Origin: Pigoraptor vietnamica
Lineage: Eukaryota; Opisthokonta; Filasterea
Assembly: GCA_943704525.1 (NCBI GenBank)
Contig: CALSCQ010002162.1
Location: 1 to 16,944, forward strand
Reading direction: 5' to 3'
DNA: 16,944 bases
Below the pieces are notes generated by a model. It saw only the letters and a list, made by a program, of their open reading frames with translations, did no database searches and was not told the origin of the DNA. Every line of letters starts with the position of its first letter. Position 1 is the stretch's first letter. Shown here in pieces: positions 1-8,238 of this stretch. The translations under genes and the position numbers were made by a program.

Positions 1-89
<89 letters not shown>

Positions 90-192
90 TGTGTGTGTTT
101 GTGTGTGTGTGTGTGAGTGAAAGTGAGAGTGAGAGCGAGTGAGAGTGAGAGCGAGTGAGAGCGAGAGAGAGAGAGAGAGTGTGTGTGTATCT
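1..192. repeat. (GA)n-(GT)n compound microsatellite at the left edge
   Basis: The window opens with an uninterrupted (GA)n run (1-44). A (GT)n run with a few GTTT interruptions follows (about 45-115), then mixed GTGAGA/GAGCGA units and a further short GA/GT run to about 188. It lies within the last visible intron of the TmcB-like gene, whose donor is just to the right at 200-201. On the transcribed strand it reads as CA- and TC-rich intron sequence. I see no gene in it. Confidence 0.95.
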
Positions 193-201
193 GTAACTGA
201 C

Positions 202-2463
202 CTCTGGCACAATAGCGGACATGTTGCGGCCGAGGAGTTCGCGTGGGCGATAACCGAGGAGACTGCGAGAGTGGGAGGAGAGCGCGGTGAGTCCCGGAAC
301 ACAACAGGTGCACATGTCCGCTCGCCCTTTTTTTTTCACTCTCGCACATCGCACCCACCGACACGCCGAGGCATTCATCTCCAGAATGACGCCCTCCTTG
401 CGCAGGTCGCCCGAAATGGTAACGGTCGCAAAGCGGTCGTCCATAAGCATTTCCGACGCGCCCATCGATGCATCGCCCCTGCCTGCTCCCGCCCCGCCCT
501 CGGAAGCGAGCGCGGCGGAGGCCTCGTCAAGCTCGGAGGCACGCGCGATGAGCATCTCGGCCGTGAGCGGATCGTGGACGACGTCCATGAGGAAGCCGGC
601 GTACATGCGGAGGGTCTGCGGGGCGTTCGGGTTGAGACGGACGAGCTCCTGGTAGCTCTTCTGAGCTTTGGCGATGGAGGACGTGACGCGTTTCGAGATG
701 GCGTTGAGTGCCATTGGGCTTGGGTCGCGCTTGAGGAGCTCCGTCCAGAGGGCGAGCTGGGACTTGGACGCGCGGACGTCGTTCTGCTGCGCCTCGCCCA
801 TGTACTTCTGGAATTTGATGAACTGCGTGCACGAAGCGACGGTGAGTGCAAGTGACGTGCACGCGAGGCAATAATGGCGGTACATTGACGTGGTGATGCA
901 TGCAGGGACATAAACGCGCACCATGAGGACGTCGCCGCGCATGCCGGCCTGCTCGTCCTGGACCATCTTGCGCCGGCGGTAGATGACAAACTCCTCATCG
1001 AGGCGCGGCGAGAGCTCTTCGGCTGCCTGGAGTTCGCTGAGGGCAAGCTGGCTGTTGCCCATGAAGTACTGGTGATGGTTGGACGAGAAGATGCGCAGGA
1101 GAGACGAACGCGGGTTGCGGCGCGTGGCGAGGCGGTACCACCCGTTGACCTCGACGATGATGCGGCGCGCCATGTCCCCGTCGACTTTCTGTGCATCGGG
1201 GTCCACGAATACGTCGAGCGCGGAGGGATTGGGATGGTAGGAGAAGAAGAAGCCGGCGGCGATTAGGTGGAAGCGCGCCTTGAGTTCGAGCACGAGGGCA
1301 CCGCGAAGGCGATTGACCGGCGTGCGCTCAATCCACCGCCGGCGCGAGTTGGCGGCCGCAGTGACGCAGCAGACGACGGGTGGTCCGGCGACGAGGAAGA
1401 AGACGAAGGCGATGTTGTCTTGGCGTTCGACGACTTGTGCGACGACAAGGCAGACGGAGGCCCAGGTAAGGATGCCGAACGTGGCGCACTTTGCGAGCGT
1501 GTAGTTGTGCCTGTGGGGTGTGGATGTGTGAAAGCACATGAGTTAGCGGTGGAACGATTCCAGCCGGAGGGGGACTGACAATCAGGGGCTGTTGTGGACT
1601 TACCGGTAATAGGGAAGGTACCACACGAAGAGGGCCATTGTGGAGGAGGCACCGACGAGAAGCGCGGCGGTAAGAGCCCAGCGCGCCCCGTTTGAGCTAC
1701 CAAGCAGGGTAAAAAGGACCGTGAGGACTGCGCGGACGAAGCTCGCGTAAAGGTCGACGCGTGAGTGGGGCCTTGCGAGGGGCGTTCGGGCGGCGGGGTT
1801 CGACTCGCAGAAGCAGATGCCGCAGAGCAGCGCGAGGGCGAGGAAGGCGATGCCGACGACGATCGCGACGATTTTCTCGAAGAGATCGAAGCCGGTCCAG
1901 CATGCATCTCCCCCGTGGCACTTGAGGCGCGCGACAAGAATGCCGGTGAGCGGGATGAAAAGGATCGTGGACACGAGGGCGGCGAGCAGTCGGAGTGTGG
2001 AGAGCGTCCACATCATGCGGTACTTGTTGCGCGAGAACGAGTAGCCGACGAACGCGGCATTCGCGAGGAAGAGGACGAGGATGCCGACGGCGGCGAAGAA
2101 GACGCCGTCGTTGTGGTCGATGTAGGTCTCGAAGACGAAGGGCTTGACGAGGCGCTGCAGCCACAGCGACTGGCCGTCGTTCCACGGGAACTGCTGGCCG
2201 TAGGCGTTGAAGGGGAACGCGAGGAGCTGGAGGAGATCGACGACGAGCTCGATGATGATCCAAAACTGCGCGAGGTGCGCGTCCTTGACCATCACGAAGA
2301 GGACGCCGAACAGGCCGTTCTTGAGGAGGGGGCCGATGCGCTCGACGCTGAACCCGCGCCCCTTGGACGACGACATGCCGGAGGATCCCGAGATGGATGT
2401 CGCCGCACCTCCGCCGGCGCTGAAGGCGCCGAAGGCCGACGTCACGCTCCTTGCGTCGCCCAT
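202..2463 (-). CDS. TmcB/TmcC-like multi-pass membrane protein with PAS domain, 5' part (3' end outside window)
   Basis: Four exons read in frame: 1604-2463, 922-1510, 359-822 and 202-262. They give 658 residues, with introns of 93, 99 and 96 nt. The donors are GTAAGT, GTGCGC, GTGGGT and finally GTCAGT, which leads off the left edge. The start ATG has an A/G-rich context (GAAAAATGG). Residues 1-55 are Ser/Gly-rich and probably cytosolic. About eight hydrophobic helices lie between residues 60 and 345 (for example FWIIIELVVDLLQLLAF and GVFFAAVGILVLFLANAAFV). Residues 475-590 match the TPR-like block of tiny macrocysts B/C proteins: FIKFQKYM, LWTELL, then LVRLNPNAPQTLRMYAGFLM and RASELDE. From about 618 a PAS domain begins (GVILEMNASACRLLGYRPRE, LLGRNMSAIVPE) and is cut by the window edge. 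TmcB-type proteins are widespread in protists and are presumed sensory; their biochemical role is poorly known. The assignment to this family comes from remembered motif patterns, not from a search. Confidence 0.85.
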
Positions 2464-3360
2464 TTTTCGGCCGTCTTCACAGCCCGGCAGTTGCCCGATT
2501 GACTGTCCTTTTCGACCTGATTTACACCTTTCGACTTGATTTACGGCTGATGTTCAGCGCGTGAAATGTTGGACGTTTTGTGCGAGTTTGTGAGGGAGCA
2601 CACGCTCTTCCAGTTCTCCTTTCGCCGGCCGGGCAGGGTGTTCCGCAGAACCAAGTATTGGTTTCGGTAGAAATCGCCCGCGCGCATGTGATAGGTTGAT
2701 TCCTCCGGCTTATTTTACCCTAAATTTCGTTCTATGAACAGTTACGCGATGTATTTGCGTTCCTTTTCGCACGGAATGTCGAAAAGTGTCCAATTTTAAC
2801 ACCACGGCCCGGGTCGGGCTCGAGGCAGTACTCAGTATGCCGCCGGCCTTGCTGTGGCACCGGCACTCAGCATTCAATCAATGTCAGTGACCGCCAAATG
2901 AGCCCGGGCAAACGCCCGTGTCTTCAAAGAGGTGCTAAAACGCGGACCAACCCCCGCCGGTCATCAGTTCCGCGTGCACAAATGCGCCGCTGAATGGTAC
3001 TCGGCAGCCAGCCTAGCCGAAGCACTGTCGGATGGAATTGCGGGTAACGTGGGTAACCCGAATGTCGTCACTGCGTGCGCATCAGTCGTTCCATGGTGAC
3101 ACGGCACAAACTGTCAATGTCCCATTCAGACAACTGCGCATACCATGCCATGCCGTCACAGCACCGGCACAGCATTTCGGAGGGGGTGGCCCGAAATAGG
3201 CGAAAACACAACTCCGATAACTGGGCCGCGCCGGTCCGCAGTCGAGCCTGCCGGCTGCGAGTCATTCGGGTTGGAGTGTGTCAGTTCCCGGCGCCGACTC
3301 GGCTGACTGACCGGCGGGGCGACCGACTCGGCACTGCCTTGCACACACAAAACAAATCAC
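2464..3360. other. Non-coding spacer, probable 5' region of the TmcB-like gene
   Basis: I see no credible gene here on either strand; the open frames are short and show no recognisable domain. Next to the start codon there is a 15-nt imperfect direct repeat, TTCGACCTGATTTAC (2511-2525) and TTCGACTTGATTTAC (2530-2544), lying where a promoter or 5' UTR would be expected. No convincing TATA box or tRNA fold was found. Base composition is less GC-rich than in the genes, especially at 2690-2800. Confidence 0.6.
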
Positions 3361-3375
3361 GCACAACAAAAAAAA

Positions 3376-3440
3376 TACACGCGCGAATCTGAACAGACAC
3401 ACGCACACGCCACTCGCGCGAAACTGAACAGACACGCGAA
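3376..3440. repeat. Two copies of a GCGCGAA-CTGAACAGACAC unit
   Basis: The stretch GCGCGAATCTGAACAGACAC (about 3379-3398) recurs as GCGCGAAACTGAACAGACAC (about 3416-3435). A diverged form, GCGAAATTGAATAGACAC, occurs inside the inverted-repeat element to the right (about 3785-3802). The copies therefore belong to the same repeat family, and this is its left fringe. Confidence 0.75.
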
Positions 3441-3489
3441 CATGCTCGTCTCCGTCACACACGCACACCGACGCACACCAAGACAAGCT

Positions 3490-3569
3490 GTGTGGAATGC
3501 GTGTCTATTCAATTTCGCGTGTATGTTTTTTGTGTGTGTGTGTGAGAGAGTACAACACGCATTCCACAC
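3490..3569 (+). repeat. Foldback (inverted-repeat-ended) element, copy 1
   Basis: An 80-bp unit has perfect 15-bp inverted ends: GTGTGGAATGCGTGT at 3490-3504 and its reverse complement at 3555-3569. Inside are an AATTTCGCGTGTATG block, a T6 run, a TG run and GAGAGAGTACAAC. A second copy lies in the opposite orientation at 3733-3810. The form (short, non-coding, inverted ends, several copies) is MITE-like. I see no clear target-site duplication, so a simple microsatellite-borne palindrome remains possible. Confidence 0.75.
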
Positions 3570-3732
3570 TGAATAGACACTACACTCTCTCACACACGCG
3601 CACACACACACACCATGCACCAACTGAAGACACTCTCTCACACTTTCTTCAAGCTACAGGGTTCCACGGTCTTCACATACTCATCGGTACTACTTTCCTC
3701 GCGCGCACTCACACCACGCACCAAGACACGCT

Positions 3733-3810
3733 GTGTGGAATGCGTGTTGTACTCTCTCACACACGCACAACAAAAAACATACACGCGAAATTGAATAGAC
3801 ACGCATTCCA
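3733..3810 (-). repeat. Foldback element, copy 2 (opposite orientation)
   Basis: Read on the minus strand, this repeats the unit at 3490-3569 almost throughout: end sequence, CTATTCAATTTCGCGTGTAT block, T-run, GTGTGTGAGAGAGTACAAC, end sequence. The left end (3733-3747) matches all 15 bases of the inverted terminus. The right end matches 12 (ACACGCATTCCA, 3799-3810) and then diverges. The T-run region reads TTTTTTGTTGTGCG where copy 1 has a pure TG run, so the copies have drifted. Confidence 0.75.
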
Positions 3811-3813
3811 TCA

Positions 3814-3856
3814 GTTTCGCGCGTGTATGTTTTTTGTTGTGCGTGTGTGAGAGAAA
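3814..3856 (+). repeat. Partial third copy of the foldback element
   Basis: GTTTCGCGCGTGTATGTTTT followed by TTGTTGTGCGTGTGTGAGAG repeats the core of the element in the orientation of copy 1. It directly abuts copy 2, so copies 2 and 3 form a head-to-head palindrome centred near 3810. The GTGTGGAATGCG terminus is missing on its left. Another orphan terminus (GTGTGGAATGCG) occurs at 4029-4040. Confidence 0.65.
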
Positions 3857-3874
3857 GAGAAGACACTCTCTCAC

Positions 3875-3878
<4 letters not shown>

Positions 3879-3923
<45 letters not shown>

Positions 3924-4030
3924 ACGCACCAAGACACTCTCTCACACACTCACACACACTCACACACCACGCACCAAGACACTCTCTCACACACGCACAC
4001 ACGCGCACACCACGCACCAAGACACGCTGT
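3879..4030. repeat. (CA)n tract followed by a 43-45-bp tandem repeat
   Basis: A pure (AC)n run spans about 3881-3922. After it, the motif ACCACGCACCAAGACAC starts at 3921, 3966 and 4009. Each start is followed by CTCTCTCACACAC-type or GCTGTGTGG-type sequence, giving a tandem array with a period of 45 then 43 bp. A further isolated copy of the motif lies at about 3714-3730. The long His/Thr-rich and Cys/Val-rich open frames across this block are by-products of the CA repeat. Confidence 0.9.
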
Positions 4031-4044
4031 GTGGAATGCGCGCG

Positions 4045-4372
4045 CACACACAGACACACGCACACACACACACACACAGACACACAGACACACACGGACA
4101 CAGACACAGACACACGGCACGCGCGAACACACAGACACACACACACACACACGGACACAGACACAGACACAGACACACACGGACACAGACACAGACACAC
4201 GGCACGCGCGCACACACAGACACACACACACACACACACACACGGACACAGACACAGACACACAGAGACACACACACGCACACACACATACACAGACACA
4301 GACACACACACACAGACACACACACAGACACACACACAGACACCTCTCTGACACACAGACACACACACTGAC
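4045..4372. repeat. CA-rich minisatellite with GACACA units and an 85-bp higher-order repeat
   Basis: The stretch is almost wholly CACACA and GACACA units. A longer unit, ACACGGACACAGACACAGAC then ACACGGCACGCGCG then CACACA, occurs twice; the GGCACGCGCG landmarks are at 4116 and 4201, giving an 85-bp period. The alternating purine/pyrimidine sequence could adopt Z-DNA. No gene is supported here. Confidence 0.9.
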
Positions 4373-4380
4373 ATTCTCAA

Positions 4381-4495
4381 CGTGACCAGCACGCTATATA
4401 CTTCTCTTGCACGCTTGACGTGTCCTGAATCTCCCCACGATGCGTCTGATGCTTTCAATGTTATTTATGGAAAAGGCAGCGTGACCAGCACGCTT
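4381..4495. repeat. Direct repeat CGTGACCAGCACGCT
   Basis: A 15-bp sequence occurs at 4381-4395 and again at 4480-4494, 99 bp apart, downstream of the phospholipase gene's stop codon. Related TTGACG words follow each copy. The role is unknown. The repeat sits in the likely 3' flank of the phospholipase gene. Confidence 0.7.
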
Positions 4496-4590
4496 GACGC
4501 CTCTCTTCAAGCACGCGCACGCACAACGCGAGTCGACCGCGACCAGCGCGAGCGTCGACAACGCACGCATTTACGCAGCAAAACGCAAAG

Positions 4591-4626
4591 GAGACGACGA
4601 GAGCGAAAGAGACGACGAGAGCGAAA
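4591..4626. repeat. 18-bp tandem repeat in the 3' flank of the phospholipase gene
   Basis: GAGACGACGAGAGCGAAA is repeated exactly twice (4591-4608 and 4609-4626). A degenerate third copy (GAGGCGGGCGAA) begins the run into the stop codon at 4654-4656. On the transcript it is pyrimidine-rich (TTTCGCTCTCGTCGTCTC) and would lie at the start of the 3' UTR. Confidence 0.85.
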
Positions 4627-4653
4627 GAGGCGGGCGAATCCACCGATGCGCGC

Positions 4654-7600
4654 TTACGGCTGCCAGCAGAAGCTCGTCCAGTTGATGTCGGTGCATCCCT
4701 GGGGCAGCGTGTTTCCCGCGGCGGCGAGCGCAGCGCACCCGAGCGCCTGCGGGAGGTTCGGCTGGTCGACGAACCCCGTCACCTGCGCAAAGCCGTTGAG
4801 ACCGAGTCCCTGGATCTGCGGCTGGTTGTACTCGAGCTGCAGCACGTTCGGGTCCGGGCCGTCGTAGATGCCGGCGACCTTGCGCCAGGGGACGTACGCG
4901 ACCGTCGGGACGCCGCTCTGCCCGCAGCCGAAGAGGGTAACCTTGTGGAGGAGGGACGCGTTGTTTTTCTGGTACTCGCTGAGCGTCGTGGGGACCGCGG
5001 GGAAGGCGACGCCGTGGCTGCTCGCGAACGACGCCCCGTTGATGAGGGCGCCGCCGTCGGCGTACGAGTCGATGGCGACGATGAACTGGACGCCACGACC
5101 GGCCTGGAGGACGGGCCAGAAGGGGACGTTCTGCTGCCCGGCAAACCACCCATCGATCGCGCCGATCTGAGGGGCGGTGGCGAGGCGACTGTCCGCGGCG
5201 GCGACGCTGGGGATGCCGTAGAAGGGGTTGGCGACGGTCGCGGGGGGCACCGGGCGGATGTTGCCGTACTTGCCGATGAAGTTGGACACGGCGACGGCGA
5301 TCTTGTCCACGGTGGCGAAGTTGTTCTGCAGCCACTCGAGCTGTGCCGACAGCTTCTGGCAGTCCTCGGCGCTTGCGAGGAGCGGGCAGACGTCCTTGGC
5401 CATCGTCTGGAGCGTCGGGAGGGCGAGCTGGAGGGCGGCCATGAACGCCTCGGTCGTCGTGAGGGCCGAGAAGGGGTAGCAGAGGTACTTTTCGATGAAC
5501 GAGATGACGCTGGGGGGCAGGCTCGAACCCAGGATGCCCGACGTGAAGAGCGCGACGCACACCTGTTCGCCGTTGATCTGCTGCTGCATGAAGAGGGTGG
5601 CCTCGGTGCAGAGCGTCTTCGCGGTCGACGAGCTCACCGACATGAGCTTGCCCAGTTCGGACGAGCAGAGGACGGCGAAGATGTTGGCGACGGACACCTC
5701 GAAGGCGGCGCTCTCCATCCCGACGATGTACCCGAGGTTGTCCATGTTGCGCACGCACGTGTTGGCGTCGACGGGACGCGCGTTATTCATGGACGTGCCG
5801 AGGACGGACGGGTTGAACGTCGCCGTCAGACCCACGTTGCCGCTCGTCGCGCCAATGCCCGCAATCTCAGAGTCGAAGGGCGACCACGTCCACACGTTCG
5901 TCGTGCCGTTGGGGTCGTTCGGGTACACCTGGGCCGACGTGAGGATGGGGAGGGGCGCGGCGTGGAGGGCGACGGGGTCGCGCGACGCGAGGTCCGACAG
6001 GCGCATGTTCTCGTCCGCCATCATCTGCTGCGCGAGCATCTGGCCCCACAGGTCCGTCAGCGACACGTTGAAGCCGGCGAACTTCTTGTTGGCGACGCGG
6101 AAGATGGTGTCTCCCCAGCCCTCAGCGATGCCCAGCGCGCCGTCGTCCGCGTGCGGCTTCCAGAAGCTGAAGTTGCCGAACGCGCGGACGATGTCCTCGG
6201 CCGGCGCAAAGTCGTGGTTGTACATCGACCCGACCATCCAGCCGCCGCCGGAGAGGCCTGCAAGGTACGCAGACGACTGGAGGAGGCCGCCCGTGCCGTT
6301 TGCGACCGCCGCCGGGTTGCGCGCATCTAGCGCCGAGAGCACGCCGGCCGTGTTGAACATGGCCTTGTAGCCGCCGCCGGACGCCGCGATCGCGATGACG
6401 GGAAGGGTGGTGGCCTCGACGTCGAGTCCCGCGAGGCCCAGCCCGTTGAGGTACTCGTGCCAGTCGCTGGCGTTGTTGCCGCTGGGCTGCACCTTGGGAG
6501 CGTTGATGTTTGCGAGGCGCGCCTGGAGCCACTCGGACTCGACGGGGGAGATGGTGCCCGCGGGGACGACCGACACGAGCTGCTCGGCGGTGCCGTTGGC
6601 GTTGGTCGCGCACGTGCGCAGGATGGGCGTATATTCGGGGTTCGCCGTGAAGTTGTAGCCGGCGCACTGGTACTGGGCGGCGGCGGCCATGTGCACGAGC
6701 GACTCGAAGAACGTGGGCGAGAGCGGCTGCGCGTAGTCGATCGTGCTTGAGAACTGGCCGAAGCGGATGTCCATCGTGCCCGCGGTCGAGACCTCGAAAG
6801 CGAACTGACCGGCGGCCGCCGCAAGGCACATGACGGCCTGAGGGGCGGAGAGGAAGCACTCGAGCGACTGTCCCTCGGCGGGGAGCAGGTTGAGCAGCTG
6901 CGTCGTCATGCCCTGGGCGGGGATGGAGAAGCTGGTGCCGGGCTTCTGGTAGAGGGTCGAGAAGGCGTGCGTCTCGGGGCAGACGATGGTCGTCGTGAGG
7001 CTGCGGTACGTGTACGCGGGAATGGGGACGTCGGTCGACACCTGGAAGACCATGTCGCTCTGCGAGACGGCCTTGTTGTAGGGGTTGTACGCCGTGAGGT
7101 ACACGCCCTCCTGCGCGACGGAGCCGAGGTTGATGTTGGCGGCGACGGCGAGCGTGTGCATCTCGGCGCCCTTCAGAACAGTCGCGATGGTCGACGTGTT
7201 GATGAAGAACGGCGACGCGCACACGATGGGACCAACGATGCGCAGCGGCGTGTCCTTGCCCGTGTTGTAGTTGCTGAGGAGGAGTCGGATGGCCTTGCGC
7301 GACGCCTCGTCCGTCTGGATGAGGTCCACCTTGACCGCGTCGAACTGGTTAAAGCCCGTGTTCACGGCGAAGTTGTCGATGGTCACGAGGCCGATGTTCA
7401 CGGGCGCGGACGTGACGTTGGGCGTCGTGTAGCCGAGCAGCGCAAACTGGACGAGGCCAACGTTCATCATCGTGTTGATGCTCGTCGTGATGAACGTCTG
7501 CGCGACGGTCGTGTTGAGGACGCCCGCCGTGTCCCCGCCGACGATCTGCACGTTGTATGCCGTGGACTGCGCGATGTCGATGCCCGGGATGAGGACGAGC

Positions 7601-8238
7601 TTGTTCATGTTGACACGCATGCTCAGCGTCACGCCGAGGCTGGCCTTGACCGTCAGGCGGCCCACGAAGCCCCAGAGCACGTCGTTGCCGGCGAGCAGCT
7701 GCGTGGCGGCCGCGCGGAACACGGCGTCGTTCGTGACGGTCATCGGCGCGTTGATGAACGCCGTCGCGGGCTTGTTCGCCTGGATGCTAATCTCCGGCAT
7801 GGGGAGCAGCGCAAAGGGCACGCCGAGGTACGTGACGGCGACGAGGGCCGGCTCGACCGTCGCGGCGAGGCTGCCGGCGTTGTGGACGACGCTCGTGCAC
7901 TGGACCATGACGGTGTTGGCGGTGGGGTTCGACATCTGAAGCGCCGTCATGACGAAGACGGCGTTATCGACAGAACTCTGCGCGACGGCCGGTGCGATGA
8001 CGTAGACGGCGAGGAGCGCGATGATGAGGACGAGCAGGCCGATGATGCTGAGGATGATGCACGCCTTCTGCCAGCGCTTGAGTCCGGCCCACCAAGCGGC
8101 GAAGCGGCCCTTCTTGGCGCCGTCAGCCTTGAGGTCCTTCGTGTCGCCCGCAATGTCAACGGTGAACGACGCCTTTGCGAGGCTGGGGCGCTTGGCCGGC
8201 GCGGTGCTGACGTCGGTCATCTCGTATGCCGACGCCAT
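4654..8238 (-). CDS. Membrane-anchored lysophospholipase / phospholipase B with N-terminal LEA2-like domain
   Basis: This is a single uninterrupted 1194-residue frame. ATG at 8238 lies in a good context (AGCCATGG) and the stop is TAA. A basic, cytosol-facing N-terminus (1-57) precedes one hydrophobic helix (58-82, IILSIIGLLVLIIALLAVYV), giving a type II signal-anchor layout. Residues 92-330 resemble the LEA2/DUF3712-type beta sandwich (LQMSNPTANTVMVQC, LALL-type strands). A possible second, weaker copy (370-460) contains TAYNPYN. From about 565 the fungal phospholipase B/cPLA2 catalytic fold is clear. ASGGGYKAMF (619-628) is the oxyanion region. GLSGGGW (661-667) holds the nucleophile Ser663. 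CVRNMDNLGYIVG is at 828-840. AIDGWF carries the catalytic Asp1029 and leads into FIVAIDSYAD. The C-terminus TLFGCGQSGVPTVAYVPW is family-typical. Several Asn sequons and many cysteines fit an exoplasmic location. The likely activity is hydrolysis of acyl chains from (lyso)phospholipids. Fungal members are secreted or GPI-anchored, so an N-terminal anchor plus LEA2-like domain is unusual. Confidence 0.9.
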   Translation of the reverse strand: MASAYEMTDVSTAPAKRPSLAKASFTVDIAGDTKDLKADGAKKGRFAAWWAGLKRWQKACIILSIIGLLVLIIALLAVYVIAPAVAQSSVDNAVFVMTALQMSNPTANTVMVQCTSVVHNAGSLAATVEPALVAVTYLGVPFALLPMPEISIQANKPATAFINAPMTVTNDAVFRAAATQLLAGNDVLWGFVGRLTVKASLGVTLSMRVNMNKLVLIPGIDIAQSTAYNVQIVGGDTAGVLNTTVAQTFITTSINTMMNVGLVQFALLGYTTPNVTSAPVNIGLVTIDNFAVNTGFNQFDAVKVDLIQTDEASRKAIRLLLSNYNTGKDTPLRIVGPIVCASPFFINTSTIATVLKGAEMHTLAVAANINLGSVAQEGVYLTAYNPYNKAVSQSDMVFQVSTDVPIPAYTYRSLTTTIVCPETHAFSTLYQKPGTSFSIPAQGMTTQLLNLLPAEGQSLECFLSAPQAVMCLAAAAGQFAFEVSTAGTMDIRFGQFSSTIDYAQPLSPTFFESLVHMAAAAQYQCAGYNFTANPEYTPILRTCATNANGTAEQLVSVVPAGTISPVESEWLQARLANINAPKVQPSGNNASDWHEYLNGLGLAGLDVEATTLPVIAIAASGGGYKAMFNTAGVLSALDARNPAAVANGTGGLLQSSAYLAGLSGGGWMVGSMYNHDFAPAEDIVRAFGNFSFWKPHADDGALGIAEGWGDTIFRVANKKFAGFNVSLTDLWGQMLAQQMMADENMRLSDLASRDPVALHAAPLPILTSAQVYPNDPNGTTNVWTWSPFDSEIAGIGATSGNVGLTATFNPSVLGTSMNNARPVDANTCVRNMDNLGYIVGMESAAFEVSVANIFAVLCSSELGKLMSVSSSTAKTLCTEATLFMQQQINGEQVCVALFTSGILGSSLPPSVISFIEKYLCYPFSALTTTEAFMAALQLALPTLQTMAKDVCPLLASAEDCQKLSAQLEWLQNNFATVDKIAVAVSNFIGKYGNIRPVPPATVANPFYGIPSVAAADSRLATAPQIGAIDGWFAGQQNVPFWPVLQAGRGVQFIVAIDSYADGGALINGASFASSHGVAFPAVPTTLSEYQKNNASLLHKVTLFGCGQSGVPTVAYVPWRKVAGIYDGPDPNVLQLEYNQPQIQGLGLNGFAQVTGFVDQPNLPQALGCAALAAAGNTLPQGCTDINWTSFCWQP

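Noticed and set aside
1760-2502. Plus-strand Glu/Asp/Arg-rich frame of 245 codons over the TmcB-like gene
   Set aside because: It is a shadow of the membrane-protein exon; the minus strand shows clear membrane helices and splice sites.
2795-3340. Possible tRNA or other structured RNA in the spacer (GC-rich inverted words such as GCCCGGG)
   Set aside because: I could not form a cloverleaf or find A/B box spacing; the inverted words are short.
3921-4040. CRISPR-like array
   Set aside because: The repeated units are CA-rich tandem copies without unique spacers, in a eukaryotic intron-bearing genome.
3638-4458. Open frames encoding His/Thr-rich or Cys/Val-rich proteins
   Set aside because: They are translations of CA/TG repeats, present in several frames at once, and show no start context or domain.
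5020-5060. DGG in the phospholipase (residues 1061-1063) as the catalytic Asp
   Set aside because: Family alignment by eye places the catalytic Asp earlier, at 1029 (AIDGWF), with the AIDSYAD segment after it. The later DGG corresponds to the region after that block.
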